64,000 bases of DNA from Saposhnikovia divaricata (taxonomy: Eukaryota; Streptophyta; Magnoliopsida; Apiales; Apiaceae): positions 17,696,001 through 17,760,000 of the forward strand of contig CM071596.1 of NCBI GenBank assembly GCA_036435485.1. Reading direction: 5' to 3'. Below are positions 11,451 to 24,779 of the stretch, piece by piece. Made by a program: the position numbers and the translations under genes. Position 1 is the stretch's first letter. Each line of letters opens with the position of its first letter. Under the pieces are notes generated by a model. It had not been told where the DNA came from, searched no databases, and worked only from the letters and a program-made list of their open reading frames with translations.

Positions 11451-12635
11451 TTAAGCTTCAGCTTCTGAGTCTATGGGCATTTCATCTTCCCAGTCCCTGA
11501 GATCTGGTTCAGGTAATACTTCTCCCACATCTGTGAACTTTAAATCAGCAAACATGTCAATACTATCTGGTTCACCTGTGTAGTAGTAACCTTCAATATC
11601 TTCAGGTTCTTCATGCATGTCAGAACTTCCAATTTCTTTCCTCTTCCCCTTATCTCTCCTATCACCTTGATCAGCTCCTTGATCAGATTTAGATTTACTT
11701 GAACTTCCTCCATGTCTTGACTTCTCCCCCTTAGTTGATGAATCCTCTACAGAGGGAACAAAATCAGCAGGCTTCGGGTCACGTTCATCACCATCATCTC
11801 CTCCATCTTGACCTTCAAAGAACTTTCTTTCTTCTTCTGTTGGACTGATAGTTCTAGTAATGATGTTATACAAGTGAGTCAACCCTTTTGCTTGGAGTGC
11901 ATTCTGCCTTTCAATCTGACTAAGTCGATGTTCAGTGGACAAGTGATGTTCATTCATGTTATTCTGAATATCTTCAATCTGATTTGACATTGAAGATATA
12001 ATGAGATCTTGAGCCACTGTGACATCTCCAGAGTCTTCAATTGCTTGTTGTTGAGTTAGCTTGAGTGCACTGATCTTGTTGTTGAGGATAGTTCTCATGT
12101 TATCCATATCAAATCTTAAGTTCTTGTTATCCTCTTCAGCTTGAGCAAGATTTTCTTTCATTTGAGCAAGTTGTTCCATAAGAGACAGAGTGTTTGTGTC
12201 AGTGTGTGCTCTCACTTCAATAGCTCTCTGAGTATCACTCACCTCACGTGCTAGTGTTTCACTCAGATTTGAAGTAATTCTCACATCACTCCTCTCATAA
12301 TCCATAGCTGCATCCATTGTACCTGCAGGAGAAATCACCCTAGCCTCCTCTTGGAAGGTCAGTGGTGGTGCAATGGGAGTTCGCAAATCCCTATCAACCT
12401 GTGAGAGTTCTTCTGCCGTAACAATGGCAGGCACTGTAACTTGGTCAACTTGCATGAAAGTGTTTTCAGCTTCATTTGAGAAAATGTCTTCCCCCATTGT
12501 AAGTAACAAGGGAGTGGTTGATGAAATGAAAGGGTTTACAGTTGACTCAGATGTAGTTTTACTTTTCTTTTGTAAAGGCAGAACTGTAGTTTCACTCAGA
12601 ATATCACTACTCGGATTGTATCGTTTGACTGACAA
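11451..12635 (-). pseudogene. Middle part of B's accessory ORF, 394 codons
   Basis: The coiled-coil and acidic region, homologous to A's residues about 380-763. Coiled-coil landmarks are AEEDNKNLRFDMDNM and IEDIQNN; the C-terminal part is rich in Asp/Glu/Lys. It is separated from the N-terminal part (13771-12695) by a frameshift: the sequence near 12746-12755 has one base fewer than the matching site in A (near 5481-5493). It ends at a TAA that has no counterpart stop in A. Confidence 0.65.
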
Positions 12636-12694
12636 TTTCTTTCTTTGATAGTGTTTGGAGAATTTGGATTTAGTATTTGGTGTATTGACCTGGG

Positions 12695-13771
12695 TTAGAG
12701 GTTGTGGTTGTATAGCCCCTTGGTCATTTCTCGCACTTGTTTGACTATCAAAAGATATTGAGATTGAGTAGAAGTTGAGTCAAATACCTGATCATTTACA
12801 TTTCCAACATCTTCAGTCTGAATGGGTTGATCCACTTGATAGTGAGGTTCAGGATCAATTAACGGTTCAGGTTCTGGTTGATGTTCAGTAGCTGTGTGTT
12901 CTGCTTCAGGTTCTGGAGCTTGTTCAATTGCAAGTAGCTCAGCAACTGGTTGAGCCATAACATTTGGCAAATTTATGAATGTAGACATATATGGTGTTAT
13001 GACTACTGGAACATGCGCCAGAGTACCAGAAGTATCCAACCTTGTGTAGAACTTCTTATTTGGTTTACCAGACCATTGAACTCGGTCATTTGGAAAAGGA
13101 GTAGGCTGATCCGTAGGCATAAGATGATTAAAAATTAATGTCAAAAATCGAGGATAATGACATTTAACCAGTTTACCTTTCCCAAAGTTCTTCCTAGCTT
13201 TCTTCACACGATTTATCAAAATAGGCCAGAGCAAGTTACCAAAATTGATTCTTCTGTTGTAAGCAATTGAGTAACCAATAGACTGCAACATTCCCGTGAT
13301 GACAGTGTTGTTACTCTTGGTAGAATTAGCAAAGACCTTTGCAATGATTTCGAAGAATATGTTCCATTCTTGAACCAGGTTACTTTTCAGGGGACGCTTA
13401 AGATCCAATTGACCTTGATAATTCAGATGTGTGAAGAAATGTGTCAACTCATCAATTGAAGGAGGCTCATTAAATTGTTCAGTAGGCAGTCTCAGAGCAG
13501 CATTGAAGACAGATTCATCCACTGTATATGTCTTATCGCTGAAGTTGAAAGAAAATGATCTGTTGTCTGAGGCCACCATAGCTGTAGTACACATTAGTTT
13601 AAGCGGACCAAATTTCATGGGAACATTTGCAGTTATAGCATGACTACAGATATTATGATCGTTCAGAAAAGATATCCACGGTTTGAAACGATCCACCGAG
13701 CAATCCTCGGGATTAAAATATCCAATAAAGTTGTGATTAACAATCTCAAAATTATTATAAGTGTCAGCCAT
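12695..13771 (-). pseudogene. N-terminal domain of B's accessory ORF, 358 codons
   Basis: It starts MADTYNNFEIVNHNF and carries the same WNIFFE, RRINFG and YPRFL landmarks as A and the related motifs of O. The last residues after QSQYL are out of frame because of a 1-nt loss near 12750; the true product would have continued into 12635-11451. No membrane segment or enzyme motif is seen. As in A it follows a spacer rich in the palindromic motif. Confidence 0.7.
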
Positions 13772-15302
13772 TCCAAATCAAATTTTAACCTTAGAGAATC
13801 TGCAAAATTCAGCAATTAAACTAATTAATACACAAAATTCGAATAAATAAATAAATAAAAATTCGAATAATCGAATTCTTCACCAAAAATTTTGAAAATT
13901 TGAGGCAATGATCTCCATAACATCACAAACACACGTCTATTTTTAGTTTTTGAAAAATCACAACCAATGTTCTTGAATTTCAAATCGAAAATCCGAAGTT
14001 TTTTTAACAAAAAAATCTTCAAAACACAACCAAATCTTACATTTAAGCAACGGTTTTGAAGATAATTGAATGGGTAATCGAATTTTGTTCTTAGAACTGT
14101 GATTCGAGTGTGATTGAGACAGTAATTCGGCAGCAATTCGATAGTTATACACCGTGTATATGTATGTATCGTTCGAAATAGTGTCTCAGGTGACTTAACA
14201 CGCTGAAAAGATAATATAACTGAATATAACTATCAATATTACTAACGATTTATATATAATTCAGCTTAGATATGACTATTGGTTGATAGTCATACCGATA
14301 GTTATATTACGTGTTAAACAAAATATAACTATCCTATATTAATAGTTATATACTAGTTTAATTAACTTACATGACTATCTAACACACACAAGATATGACT
14401 ATCGGTTGATAGTCATACCGATAGTTATATTACGTATAAACGTAATATGACTATCCTAATTACATAGTTATATAACAGTCTTATTAACAAGATAACACTA
14501 ATATGACTATCGAAAAACAAAGAGTATGACAATGCAAAATTGAATTTTCGACAGTTATATTTCAAACAAAACAAAAATATAACTATATACTAATTAGAGT
14601 TATATTTACCCTAAAATACAAATATAACAATCAGATTAATTGTTATATCTATTGTAATATAAACAAAACAACAAATATAACTATCCTAAAATCTAAATAT
14701 TAACAGGATATTTAGAACTAGCAAATTCTAAAAATGAAGCAATTTAATTTCTATCAAAAACCAAGCCAAAAATTAGTAAAATAACTTACACTAAAATCAG
14801 CAAACCTAATAAAAATTAAACAAACGATCATATGTAGTCCTTTTTACGAGATCAAACATTAATAACAAAAGGACAAACACTACAAATCAAAATAAATAAA
14901 ATATTGAATATATACAAAATTATTTCTGGTGAATTAATAAATATCAATTTTCTAATAAAATAATTTCCATATAGAAAATTATTCAAGAAAAAAAAATATA
15001 ATTTATTAAACATAAAAAATAATGAAACTGATTTTAAAATAATAACATTTTCAAGAAAAATAGATTTCTCATAAACTACAGCTAGTAAAATTCGAGAAAA
15101 ATATTTTTTAAGGAAAATGAATCACTCTAAAATTACAAGAAGTATTTAGAGATGTATAACGAAGATAGTGATGAAACTTTAAGAAGAAACAAGCAACATT
15201 ATAAGTTGATAAAATAATTATACAAGTGATTTCAAATAACAAATATTGTACACAATAATCACTTGAAAATTATTAAAGATTAAACCTCAGATATTAACTA
15301 GT
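13772..15302 (-). promoter_or_regulatory. Pol-accessory ORF spacer of B with palindromic motif array
   Basis: Noncoding. The motif array spans about 14205-14705, including paired blocks such as GATATGACTATCGG facing GATAGTCATACC (near 14265-14300 and 14390-14425) and AGTTATATTACG facing CGTAATATGACT. A TATA-like ATATACAC/CATATAC stretch lies near 14150-14170. The remainder is AT-rich and similar to A's spacer. Confidence 0.5.
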
Positions 15303-18300
15303 TTAATTACTAGGACTATTTAACATACCCAATTCACCAACAAGTCTGGTGAATGTGGATTCGTCAAGAGACTTAGTAAAAATATCTGCTGTTTGTTCTT
15401 CCGTAGGTACAAAAAGTAACTCCACGGTACCATTCATGACATGCTCTCGAATAAAATGATACCTGATGTCAATATGCTTTGTCCTTGTGTGCTGCACAGG
15501 ATTGTTAGAGATAGCTATGGCACTTGTATTGTCACATAAAATAGGAATTTTATCTAGTACAAAACCATAGTCTCTCAGCTGATTCCTGATCCACAAAATC
15601 TGTGCGCAACAGCTTCCAGCAGCTATATATTCAGCTTCAGCTGTTGAGTTGGAAACTGTTTGTTGTTTCTTGCTGTACCTGGAAACCAGTCTACCACCTA
15701 GGAATTGACAACTCCCAGAGGTGCTTTTTCTATCCACAACACTTCCTGCATAATCTGAATCTGTATATCCAACAAGATTAAAACCAGAATCTTTAGGGTA
15801 CCAGATGCCTAAATTAGGCGTACCCTTAAGATATCTCAGGATTCGTTTAACAGCAATGAGATGAACATCTCTAGGATCCGATTGGAACCTTGCACACAAG
15901 CACGTAGCATGCATAATATCAGGTCTACTTGCAGTAAGGTAAAGTAATGAGCCTATCATACCTCTGTAGCTTGTGATATCTACCTTGATAGAATTTTCAC
16001 ATGCTCCAAATTTGACCGCTGTCGATGATGGTGTTCTTGCTGAAGATGAGTCCTCCATTTGATATTTCTTGAGAAGCTCTTTGACATACTTGGATTGACA
16101 GATAAATATTCCATCTGTCCTTTGACTTACTTGCAATCCAAGAAAGAACTTCAGCTCACCCATCATGCTCATTTCAAACTTACCCTGCATTAACTTAGCA
16201 AATTTCTTGCAAAGAATATCATTAGTAGACCCGAATATTATATCATCCACATAGATTTGGACTAATATTGTATCTTTTTTATGTTTCTTTGTGAAGAGAG
16301 TTTTGTCTATGACACCTCTTGTAAATTCATTTTCAAGTAGAAATTCAGAGAGTGTGTCATACCATTTTCTTGGTGCTTGCTTAAGACCATATATAGCTTT
16401 AAAGAGAAAGTAAACATACCCCAATAAATCTGGATCTTCAAAACCAGGTGGCTGTTCTACATATACCTCTTCATCCAGTTTTCCATTCAGAAAGGCACTC
16501 TTGACATCCATTTGATAAACATTAAAGTTTGAAAATGCTGCGAATGCCAAGAATATCCTTATGGCCTCAAGTCTAGCCACTGGAGCATAGGTTTCATCAT
16601 AGTCAATGCCTTCAGATTGTGAGTAACCTTTTGCTACCAGTCTTGCTTTATTTCTTGTTACTGTTCCATCTTCATCAAGTTTGTTTCTGAATGCCCACCT
16701 TGTACCAACCACTGTTTTATTTGTAGGTCTGGGCACCAGCTTCCACACTTCTTGTTGTTTAAATTGATTGAGTTCATCTTGCATAGCAATCACCCAATCA
16801 GGATCTGAAAGAGCTTCTTCAGTTTTCTTAGGTTCCATTTCAGATAGAAACCCTGAATAATTACATTGATTTTGAAAAGCTCTTCTAGTTTTTACACCAA
16901 CATCTGGATCACCAACGATTAGCTCAAAAGGATGAGCTCTATTCCAGACAGTATGTCTTGGAAGATTTAATCTTGATGATTCGCCTTGATCTTCATTATG
17001 ATGTTGAATATGACTAGTAGATCCTTCATTAACTCCCCCTGAGTTGTTGCCAGGCTGATTAGACGATTGTTCAGAATTATTAGTGACACTTTCAACATTA
17101 TCATGATTTTCATCACCATTATTCTAATTAGTCTCATCATTGACATTGTTGTCATTAGCATCAGCAAACACATCAGGTGGACTATCATCATCTGATTCTA
17201 GATCTGTCATATCTTCAAAAGATAGCTTTTCAGATGAATCTTCAGTTTGGATATTAGGAAGTTTTGTGTCATCAAATGTAACATTGACACTTTCCATTGT
17301 TTTCTGTTGATCAATTAAATACACCTTATATGCTCTTCTTGTATAACCCACAAAAATTGCTTCATGTGCTTTTTCTTCAAATTTACCACCTTGATCGTCT
17401 CCTTCTTTTAGCACAAAGCATTTTGTTCCAAATACATGAAAGTACTTGAGTGTTGGTTTCTTTTCTGTTAACGCTTCATAAGGTGTCTTCATTAAGTCTT
17501 TGTTGATCAGCGTTCGATTCTGGGTATAGCATGCAGTATTGACAGCTTCAGCCCAAAAGCTTAATGGAAGCCTTGATTCACTTAGCATAGTACGAGCAGC
17601 TTCAACCAAGGTTCTATTCTTTCTTTCAACTACCCCATTTTGCTGAGGAGTTCTTGGAGCCGAGAACTGTCTTGGTATACCTTTCTCAGTACAGAATTCA
17701 TTTAGAACTGCATTCCTGAATTCAGTTCCATTATCTGACCTTATCGCTCTTACTGGATACATTGAATCAAGCTCAATCAACTTGATATGATCAATCACTA
17801 ACTGTGGAGTTTCATCTTTGGAATGTAAGAACAAAACCCATGTGAATTTAGAGAAATCGTCAACAATCACTAGAGCATATCTTTTCTTTGACATTGACAT
17901 CACATTAACTGGACCAAACAAATCCATATGAAGTAATTGTAATGGTTCAGTTATTGATGATGTATTAGTGCTCCTGTGAGTTGCCCTTTTTATCTTCCCT
18001 TTTTGGCATGCGTCACATAGTCCTTCTTGTGTAAATTCCATAGAAGGCAAACCTCTCACTAATTCTCTTTTAACAAGAGAGTTCATTGTTTTGAAATTCA
18101 GGTGAGAGAGTTTCTTGTGCCATAGCCAACTTTCATCTGTGGACGCTTTAGAATAGAAGCAATTGAATTCTTCAGTGCTTCCCGTATTCAAGTTAGCTAC
18201 ATACAAGTTTCCTTTTCTGACTCCAGTCAGCGATGGTTGTTCACTTCTTTTGTGAGAAATCAGACAATTCTTTTTGTTAAAATGGACATCAAATCCTTTG

Positions 18301-18584
18301 TCGCAGAATTGACTGATACTGAGCAAATTATGCTCAAGTCCTTTTACAAAGGACACTTCTTCTATGATAACATTTCCAGCTTCAAGTCTGCCATATCCAT
18401 CAGTTCTACCTTTGCTGTTATCTCCAAAGGTAACTACTGGGCCGGCCTTTTCCACCACGTTTGTAAGCAGGGTTCTATCTCCAGTCATATGCCTTGAACA
18501 TCCACTATCCAAGATCCAGGTTACACGTTCAACCTGCTCAACACCCTGCAATGACAAACGGATTAAACCTTCTTCGGAACCCAA
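15303..18584 (-). pseudogene. pol of copia element B (protease-integrase-RT-RNase H), one nonsense codon
   Basis: 3,282 nt in one frame, about 1,093 aa, interrupted only by TAG at 17124-17126 in the variable linker between integrase and RT. Aspartic protease DSG is at residues 26-28. The HHCC zinc-binding region is at about 156-193 (HKKLSH, CDACQK). Integrase D221, D284 and E320 lie in HMDLFGP, RSDNGTEF and ERKNRT. The RT has YVDD in the second half, and RNase H has YTDSDYAG, AEAEYIAA and the C-terminal TKHIDIRYH. Gag-pol junction: the pol frame is +1 relative to gag, and the two ORFs overlap by 22 nt (18563-18584). The first pol codons are upstream of any ATG, so pol needs recoding or splicing to be made. 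Confidence 0.9.
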
Positions 18585-20887
18585 ATTTGATTGGGTCCTG
18601 CGGTTTTAAAATATTGGCCTTTATCAGGCAAAGCAACACTTTTAATTTTAACATCTTTAACCAATAAACATTTAACCTTATAAACAGATTTGAAAATCTT
18701 TTGTTTTATTTTAGGTATCCATGTTTCTTTAACAGCACGGACACTTGTGTCATTGACTGGACACTTGACCTGGTAAACATTCTTCGTAACCCTTTGTTTG
18801 TTCTTAGGTTCAAATGTCTCTCTCCTAACTTGAGAAGGAATAGCAGTCTTTGACCGAACATTAATGTTCCTGTTCATATGCTGTCGCGGAGCAGTCTGTT
18901 TATCACATGCATAGCTACCATTAAAATATGCTCGCATACTATTAAAAGCACAAGTTATACAATTAATAATACCACATGATTTATGAGATGGATTATTAAT
19001 AGGCATGGTGTGCATATCAGACATGGTATTTTTCTTTTTCAACTGCTCGTCACTTAAACTACTTTTAGACGAACTAGTTAACTCAAAATGCTTAACTGGT
19101 TTCTTAGTAGTTTTGACATTTTCAAGAACAATGCCATTAGCACTGTCCTCATTTCTTATTTCTTCCTGAATGACCATAGAAAGAATATCTGGTGGTCCAG
19201 CATCAGATTTCTTAAAGAGGGGATCTTTAACTTTCTTAAGAACATGCGGTATCCCTCTTTCTTCAACACTAACAAGGTTAGGGGAATTTATGCCCAACAA
19301 TCCAACAGCTTCGTTGTAGCCATATCCTATCCCTACTGTTTGTTCAACAGCTTGTTTGTTAAAGAACTCCTTGGAAATTTTAACAGAATTATAACAAGCC
19401 CTGACCTGCGTTTCAAGTTCAGTAATTCTAGCCATTTGTTTACCAACAACTTCTAGAATAGATTTCTCCTTGGTGAGAAGCATTGTTATTTCATCTCTTT
19501 GTTGATCTTGATTAATGTGAATCTTTTTCAATTCTGACACTTCATTTCCAAGTTTAGTGCTTAGTAGATCTAGTCTATTATATCCAGTTTGTGCATTACC
19601 TAAGGAATTATATAGACTACGAATTAATTCAGTGTCAGTAAGAATTACCTGTCCGTTCTGATGATCAGATGATTCACCAATTGCCATTAGCGCAAGATTT
19701 CCATATTCTTCATCTTCACTATCCGTGTCATCCCAACTCTTACCGGCTGCAACATAAGCTTTCCCAGGTTTCTTCTTCTCAGCAGCAAAGTCTCTTCTTT
19801 GAGTTTGCTTGGGTTTCTGGCATTCAGTGGCAAAGTGCCCCAATTCATTACAGTTGAAGCAACGAAATTTGCTTCTGTCAACAGATCCAGTTTTGTATCC
19901 TCCCCTGTTACTAGAGGAAGAAGAGCCTCCTCTCTGGAATCTGTTATTTGACTTGAACCTGTACTTTGGATTTCTTCTGAATCTAAAATTGCCAAATTGC
20001 CTTACCATTAATGCTATGGATTCATCTTCAAGTTGATCTAGCTCTTCAAGTGAGTAAAAGTCTCCACCATCCTGAATAGGTGGTGTTTGACCCTGTTCAA
20101 CTTCAGTTTGTTCCTTGTCTGAGCTGTAAGGTAGAACAACCTTAGCTTCCACTTCCTTTGGTGCTTCAACTACAAGAGCTGTAGATGAACTTGGCACCCT
20201 TCCTTTTCCAGTGACCTCCCTCTACTGTACTTGTTCCAGTTCATAGGTTTTCAGAACACCAAACAACCTTTCAAGAGCAATCTTATTCAGATCTCTCGAT
20301 TCTCTGATGGCCGTTATCCTGTGTTCAAGATGAGTGGGCATTGTCAACAAAAACTTCATATTAATCTCCTTCTGTGTATATTGCTTGCCATGAACTTGCA
20401 AGTTGTTGATTATTTTGTTATACCTTTCGAACACTTCCTGAATGCCCTCATTAGGACCAGCTCTAAAATGTTCATATTCAGAAGTCAAAATTTGAAGTCT
20501 GTTCTCCCTAACCTCATCTGTCCCTTCATTAATAGTCTCAATGGTTTCCCACATGTGCTTTGCAGTTTTACAATTCATGACATGACTGTACATAACAGTA
20601 TCTAGGGAATCTATCAGAATAAGTCTCAAATTCTTATCTAGTCCAGCATCCTCCTTTTCATCCGGAGTAAAAGAAGAAGCAGGCTTTGGACTAGTTGATG
20701 CAGGTGTTACAACAACTCCTCCAACTATTGATTCAGTTGTATGTTGAATTGGAATTATAGGTCCATTCTGTAGGACACCCAAATATTTGGAATTTGCGAC
20801 ATCAAGGAACAACTCCATCTTATTTTTCCACATTGAATAATTGTCCTTATTAAACATAGGAATCTTAACAATACTTTTTGAAGACAT
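18563..20887 (-). pseudogene. gag of copia element B, one amber codon
   Basis: About 775 codons from MSSKSIVK at 20887. Residues about 1-220 are a UBN2-type capsid region (NYSMWKNKMELFL near the start). TAG at 20222-20224 replaces a Gln codon (CAG in A) right after ELEQVQ. The downstream part (20197-18563) has the CCHC zinc knuckle CFNCNELGHFATEC, a long helical segment, and a Cys-rich motif CGIINCITCAF. Long gag C-termini are usual in Sireviruses. It ends IWVPKKV then stop, overlapping pol. Confidence 0.88.
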
Positions 20888-20971
20888 GACGAATTTTTAA
20901 GAGAGTTAAAAATTCAAGATTGATTTTTGGCGGAATAAAATTAGGATCTTGATTTGTATATCAATCAATAA

Positions 20972-20983
20972 GCTCTGATACCA
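20972..20983 (-). other. Primer binding site of B (initiator Met tRNA)
   Basis: On the minus strand TGGTATCAGAGC lies 2 nt after the 5' LTR end (20986), the usual complement to the 3' end of plant initiator-Met tRNA. Confidence 0.9.
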
Positions 20984-20985
20984 AT

Positions 20986-22386
20986 TGTTAGGTCCGATAC
21001 GATTGTAGAAGGGGGGGTTGAATACAATCTATACCATTTTATCGAAATTTGTTCTTTAAATAAAATTTAACTTAAACAAATTTGAGCGGAATAATACAAC
21101 ACAAATTTCAAGTTGAATATAACAATATATTAACTTGATGGGTGTTACAAAATCAATCCAAATGATTATCAAGTAATTAATAACTAATTAGAAAATTCGA
21201 CATGAACTTTTCTAATTTAGTTAATTAAAATCAAGATATCAAGTTGTGAACTAGGAAACTTAATTCGCTAGTATTACAAGAACCACACATAAACAAGTTC
21301 CAACGGATAGAATATTACAAAAGAGATGAACTTGAATTTCCAGAATTATGTTTGTAAGTGTTCTTGAGCTTGAGAGAGAGAGATATGAGCTGCTGGGATT
21401 TTTCAGAAGTTGTAAGTGAATTGTCTTCTGCCTCTTTGCTGCTTCTGATCTTTATATTCCGTCCATAGTCATATTGTGTTGTTTTAATTGATATAACAAT
21501 CAATTAACACATATATAACATTCGGTATGACTATCCACTGAAATAAATATGACTGTCCCATTAAATATAACTTTCGGTATGACTATCCATGACAGCCTGT
21601 TGAATTGGATAAGACTAACCATTCCAATATAACTTTCGGTATGACTATCCACTGAACTGAATATGACTGTCCAATAGCCACTTGACTTGAATATAACTTT
21701 CGTTTTGAACTATATATAACAATCGGTATAACTATCCTTAGATAGTTATATTGTTATATATTTTCAGATTATAATTAACTAAATGATTTATATAAATCAC
21801 TTAATTAATTATTTCTTTTTCAGATTAATTCTTATTTAATTAATCTAATAATTACTTTAACAAATATATTAATTCTGATAGAATTAATTTATTTAATTAA
21901 ATTAACTATTTGATTTAATTAATTAAAATAGAATTAATACAACTCCTTTTAATAGTCAAAACTTCACTGTGGACCACGTAATTATAATAACGAACATACA
22001 CTGGATTTTTGTTGACGCTCGATGTACTGTCTGGTTCATGAACGACTAACTCCAATCTCTGTTCTTCATCTTGACATTAAACTGTGGTCTTTTTCTTTTC
22101 TTCACTCTCTCCGATCATTCTGAACTGATATTGTTTCTTATCACTTATAGAAACCTCTGTCCTTGAAATAAATCCATGTATTTCAATGCTACACTGACGC
22201 TTGATCAGGCAACTGAATCTTCTTCAGTGTGAAACATCAAAACTATAGATTGACTTGTTGATTTTTCTTCTGACAGTTGTCACCTTATGAGATTCCTGTG
22301 ACAGTTGATATTATTTACTTATTACAAACTACTTTAATTGGATTAGGATCCTCTAACTACAAATAGGCTGAGTCATATGCCTTTCA
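20986..22386 (-). repeat. 5' LTR of copia element B
   Basis: 1,401 bp, the same as 8851-10251 apart from about three substitutions (for example ATTCAG versus ATTCGG near 9389/21523). It ends CTTTCA at 22386 before the CCCTG target duplication. It includes the same TATA box and motif array. Confidence 0.97.
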
Positions 22387-24779
22387 CCCTGCATTAACTT
22401 CGCAAATTTCTTGCACAAAAGATCATTAGTAGACCCGAATATTATATCGTCCACATAGACTTTGACTATAATTGTATCATTCTTATGTTTCTTTGTAAAG
22501 AGAGTTTTGTCTATGACACCTCTAACAAAATCATTTTCAAGTAAAAATTCAGAGAGAGTGTCATACCATTTCCTTGGTGCTTGCTTAAGACCATAGACAG
22601 CCTTGAAAAGGAAGTAGACATAATCAATTAAATCTGGATCTTCAAAGCCAGGTGGCTGTTCTACATAAACCTCTTCATCTAGCTTGCCATTTAAGAAAGC
22701 ACTCTTGACATCCATTTGATAAACTTTAAAGTTTGAAAATGCTGCGAATGCCAAGAATATTCTTATGGCCTCAAGTCTAGCCACTGGAGCATAGGTCTCA
22801 TCATAGTCAATGCCTTCAGATTGGGAGTAACCCTTTGCTACCAGTCTTGCTTTATTTCTCGTCACGGTGCCATCTTCATCAAGTTTGTTTCTGAATACCC
22901 ACCTTGTGCCAACTACTGGTCTGTCTGTAGGTCTGGGTACCAGCTTCCAAACTTCTTGTTGTTTAAATTGATTGAGTTCATCTTGCATAGCAATCACCCA
23001 ATCAGGATCAGAAAGAGCTTCTTCAGTTTTCTTAGGTTCCATTTCAGATAGAAACCCTGAATAATTGCATTGATTCTGAAGAGCTCTTCTAGTCTTTACA
23101 CCAACAACTGGATCACCAATGATTAACTCAAAAGGATGAGCTCTATTCCAAACAGTCTGTCTGGGAAGATTAGATCTTGATGATTCGCCTTGACCTTCAT
23201 TAGGATGTTGTGTGTGACCAGTTGACCCTTCATTTTCTCCCCCTGAGTTGTTGCTAGGTTGACTAGATGATGATTGATTAGAAGAATAAGAGGAATTTTG
23301 ACTACTATCATTGATTTCATCACCATTACCCTGATCATCATTGTTGTCGTTAGCATCAGCAAAAATCTCAGGTGCATTGTCATCATCTGAATCTGTATCT
23401 GTCATGTCATCGAAAGATAGCTTCTCAGATGGATTCTCAGTTTGGATACTAGGGAGTTTAGTGTCATCAAATGTTACATTGACACTTTCCATCATCTTCT
23501 GTTCATCAATCACATACACCCTGTATGCTCTCATTGAATAACCAATAAAAATTGCTTCAAATGCTTTGGTATCGAATTTACCACCTTGATCATCACCTTC
23601 TTTAAGCACAAAGCACTTTGCCCCAAATACATGAAAGTATTTGAGTGAAGGTTTCTTATCAGCCATAATTTCATAGGGTGTCTTCATTTGATCTTTATTG
23701 ATTAGAGTTCGATTCTGGGTATAGCACGCAGTATTGATGGCTTCAGCCCAAAAGTACAATGGAAGCCTTGATTCACTGAGCATAGTACGAGCAGCTTCAA
23801 TCAAGGTTCTATTCTTTCTTTCCACTACCCCATTTTGCTGAGCAGTTCTTGGAGCTGAATATTGTCTGGTTATACCCTTCTCAGTGCAAAAGTCATTTAG
23901 AACTGCATTCTTGAATTCAATTCCATTGTCTGATCTTATAGCTCTCACTGGATACGTAGAATCTAGCTCAATTAATTTAATGTGATCAATCACCAGTTGT
24001 GGAGTCTCATCTTTAGAATTCAAAAACAGAACCCATGTGTATTTTGAAAAATCATCAACAATCACTAGAGCATATCTCTTCCTTGACATAGACATCACAT
24101 TAACTGGACCAAACAAATCCATATGAAGTAATTGTAATGGTTCAGTTATTGAAGATGTATCAGTGCTCCTGTGACTTGCCCTTTTTAGCTTGCCCTTTTG
24201 ACATGCATCACACAGTCCTTCTTGAGTGAATTCCATTGAAGGCAAACCTCTCACCAATTCTCTTTTGACCAGAGAATTCATTGTCTTAAAATTAAGATGA
24301 GAAAGTTTCTTGTGCCATAGCCAACTCTCATCATTAGATGCTTTAGTGTAGAAGCAAGTGACTTCTTCAGTGCTTCCTGAGTTCATATTGGCTACGTACA
24401 GGTTGCCTTTTCTAACTCCTATCAGTTGTGGCTTTTCATGTCTCTTGTGTGAAATTAGACAATTCTTCTTGTTGAAATGAACTTCATAACCTTTATCACA
24501 GAATTGACTGACACTGAGCAAATTGTGCTCAAGTCCTTTCACAAAAGAAACTTCATCAATGATAACATTTCCAGCTTCAAGTCTGCCATATCCATCAGTT
24601 CTACCTTTGCTGTTATCTCCAAAGGTAACTACTGGGCCGGCCTTCTCCACCACATTTGTCAGCAGGGTTCTATCTCCAGTCATATGCCTTGAACATCCAC
24701 TGTCCAAGATCCAGGTTACTCGATCAACCTGTTCAATACCCTGCAATGACAAATGAGTTAAACCTTCTTCGGGACCCAA
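22387..24779 (-). pseudogene. N-terminal part of A's pol: protease, integrase and most of RT
   Basis: Protease DSG at residues 26-28; HHCC region H156, H161, C190, C193; integrase D221, D284, E320; RT with YVDD at about 775-778. The reading frame runs into B's LTR at 22386 and then stops in LTR sequence. The missing part lies at 8845-7966. The join is in frame and totals 1,090 residues with no internal stop, so this pol was intact until B inserted. It overlaps gag by 22 nt in the +1 frame, exactly as in B. Confidence 0.92.

Larger units (their letters stand above)
8851..22386 (-). mobile_element. Ty1/copia Sirevirus-like element B (youngest copia insertion)
   Basis: It is 13,536 bp with two 1,401-bp LTRs (8851-10251 and 20986-22386) that differ at about three positions by eye (about 0.2%). 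The target duplication CCCTG is at 8846-8850 and 22387-22391, within A's RT. The order on the minus strand is LTR, PBS, gag, pol, spacer, accessory ORF, PPT, LTR. Despite the near-identical LTRs it has an amber codon in gag (20222-20224), a TAG in pol (17124-17126), a frameshift in the accessory ORF (near 12750) and a stop at 11451-11453. Confidence 0.97.

Noticed and set aside
22353..22386. Last codons of the 808-codon ORF as a natural C-terminus of A's pol
   Set aside because: They are translated LTR of element B. The true continuation is at 8845-7966.
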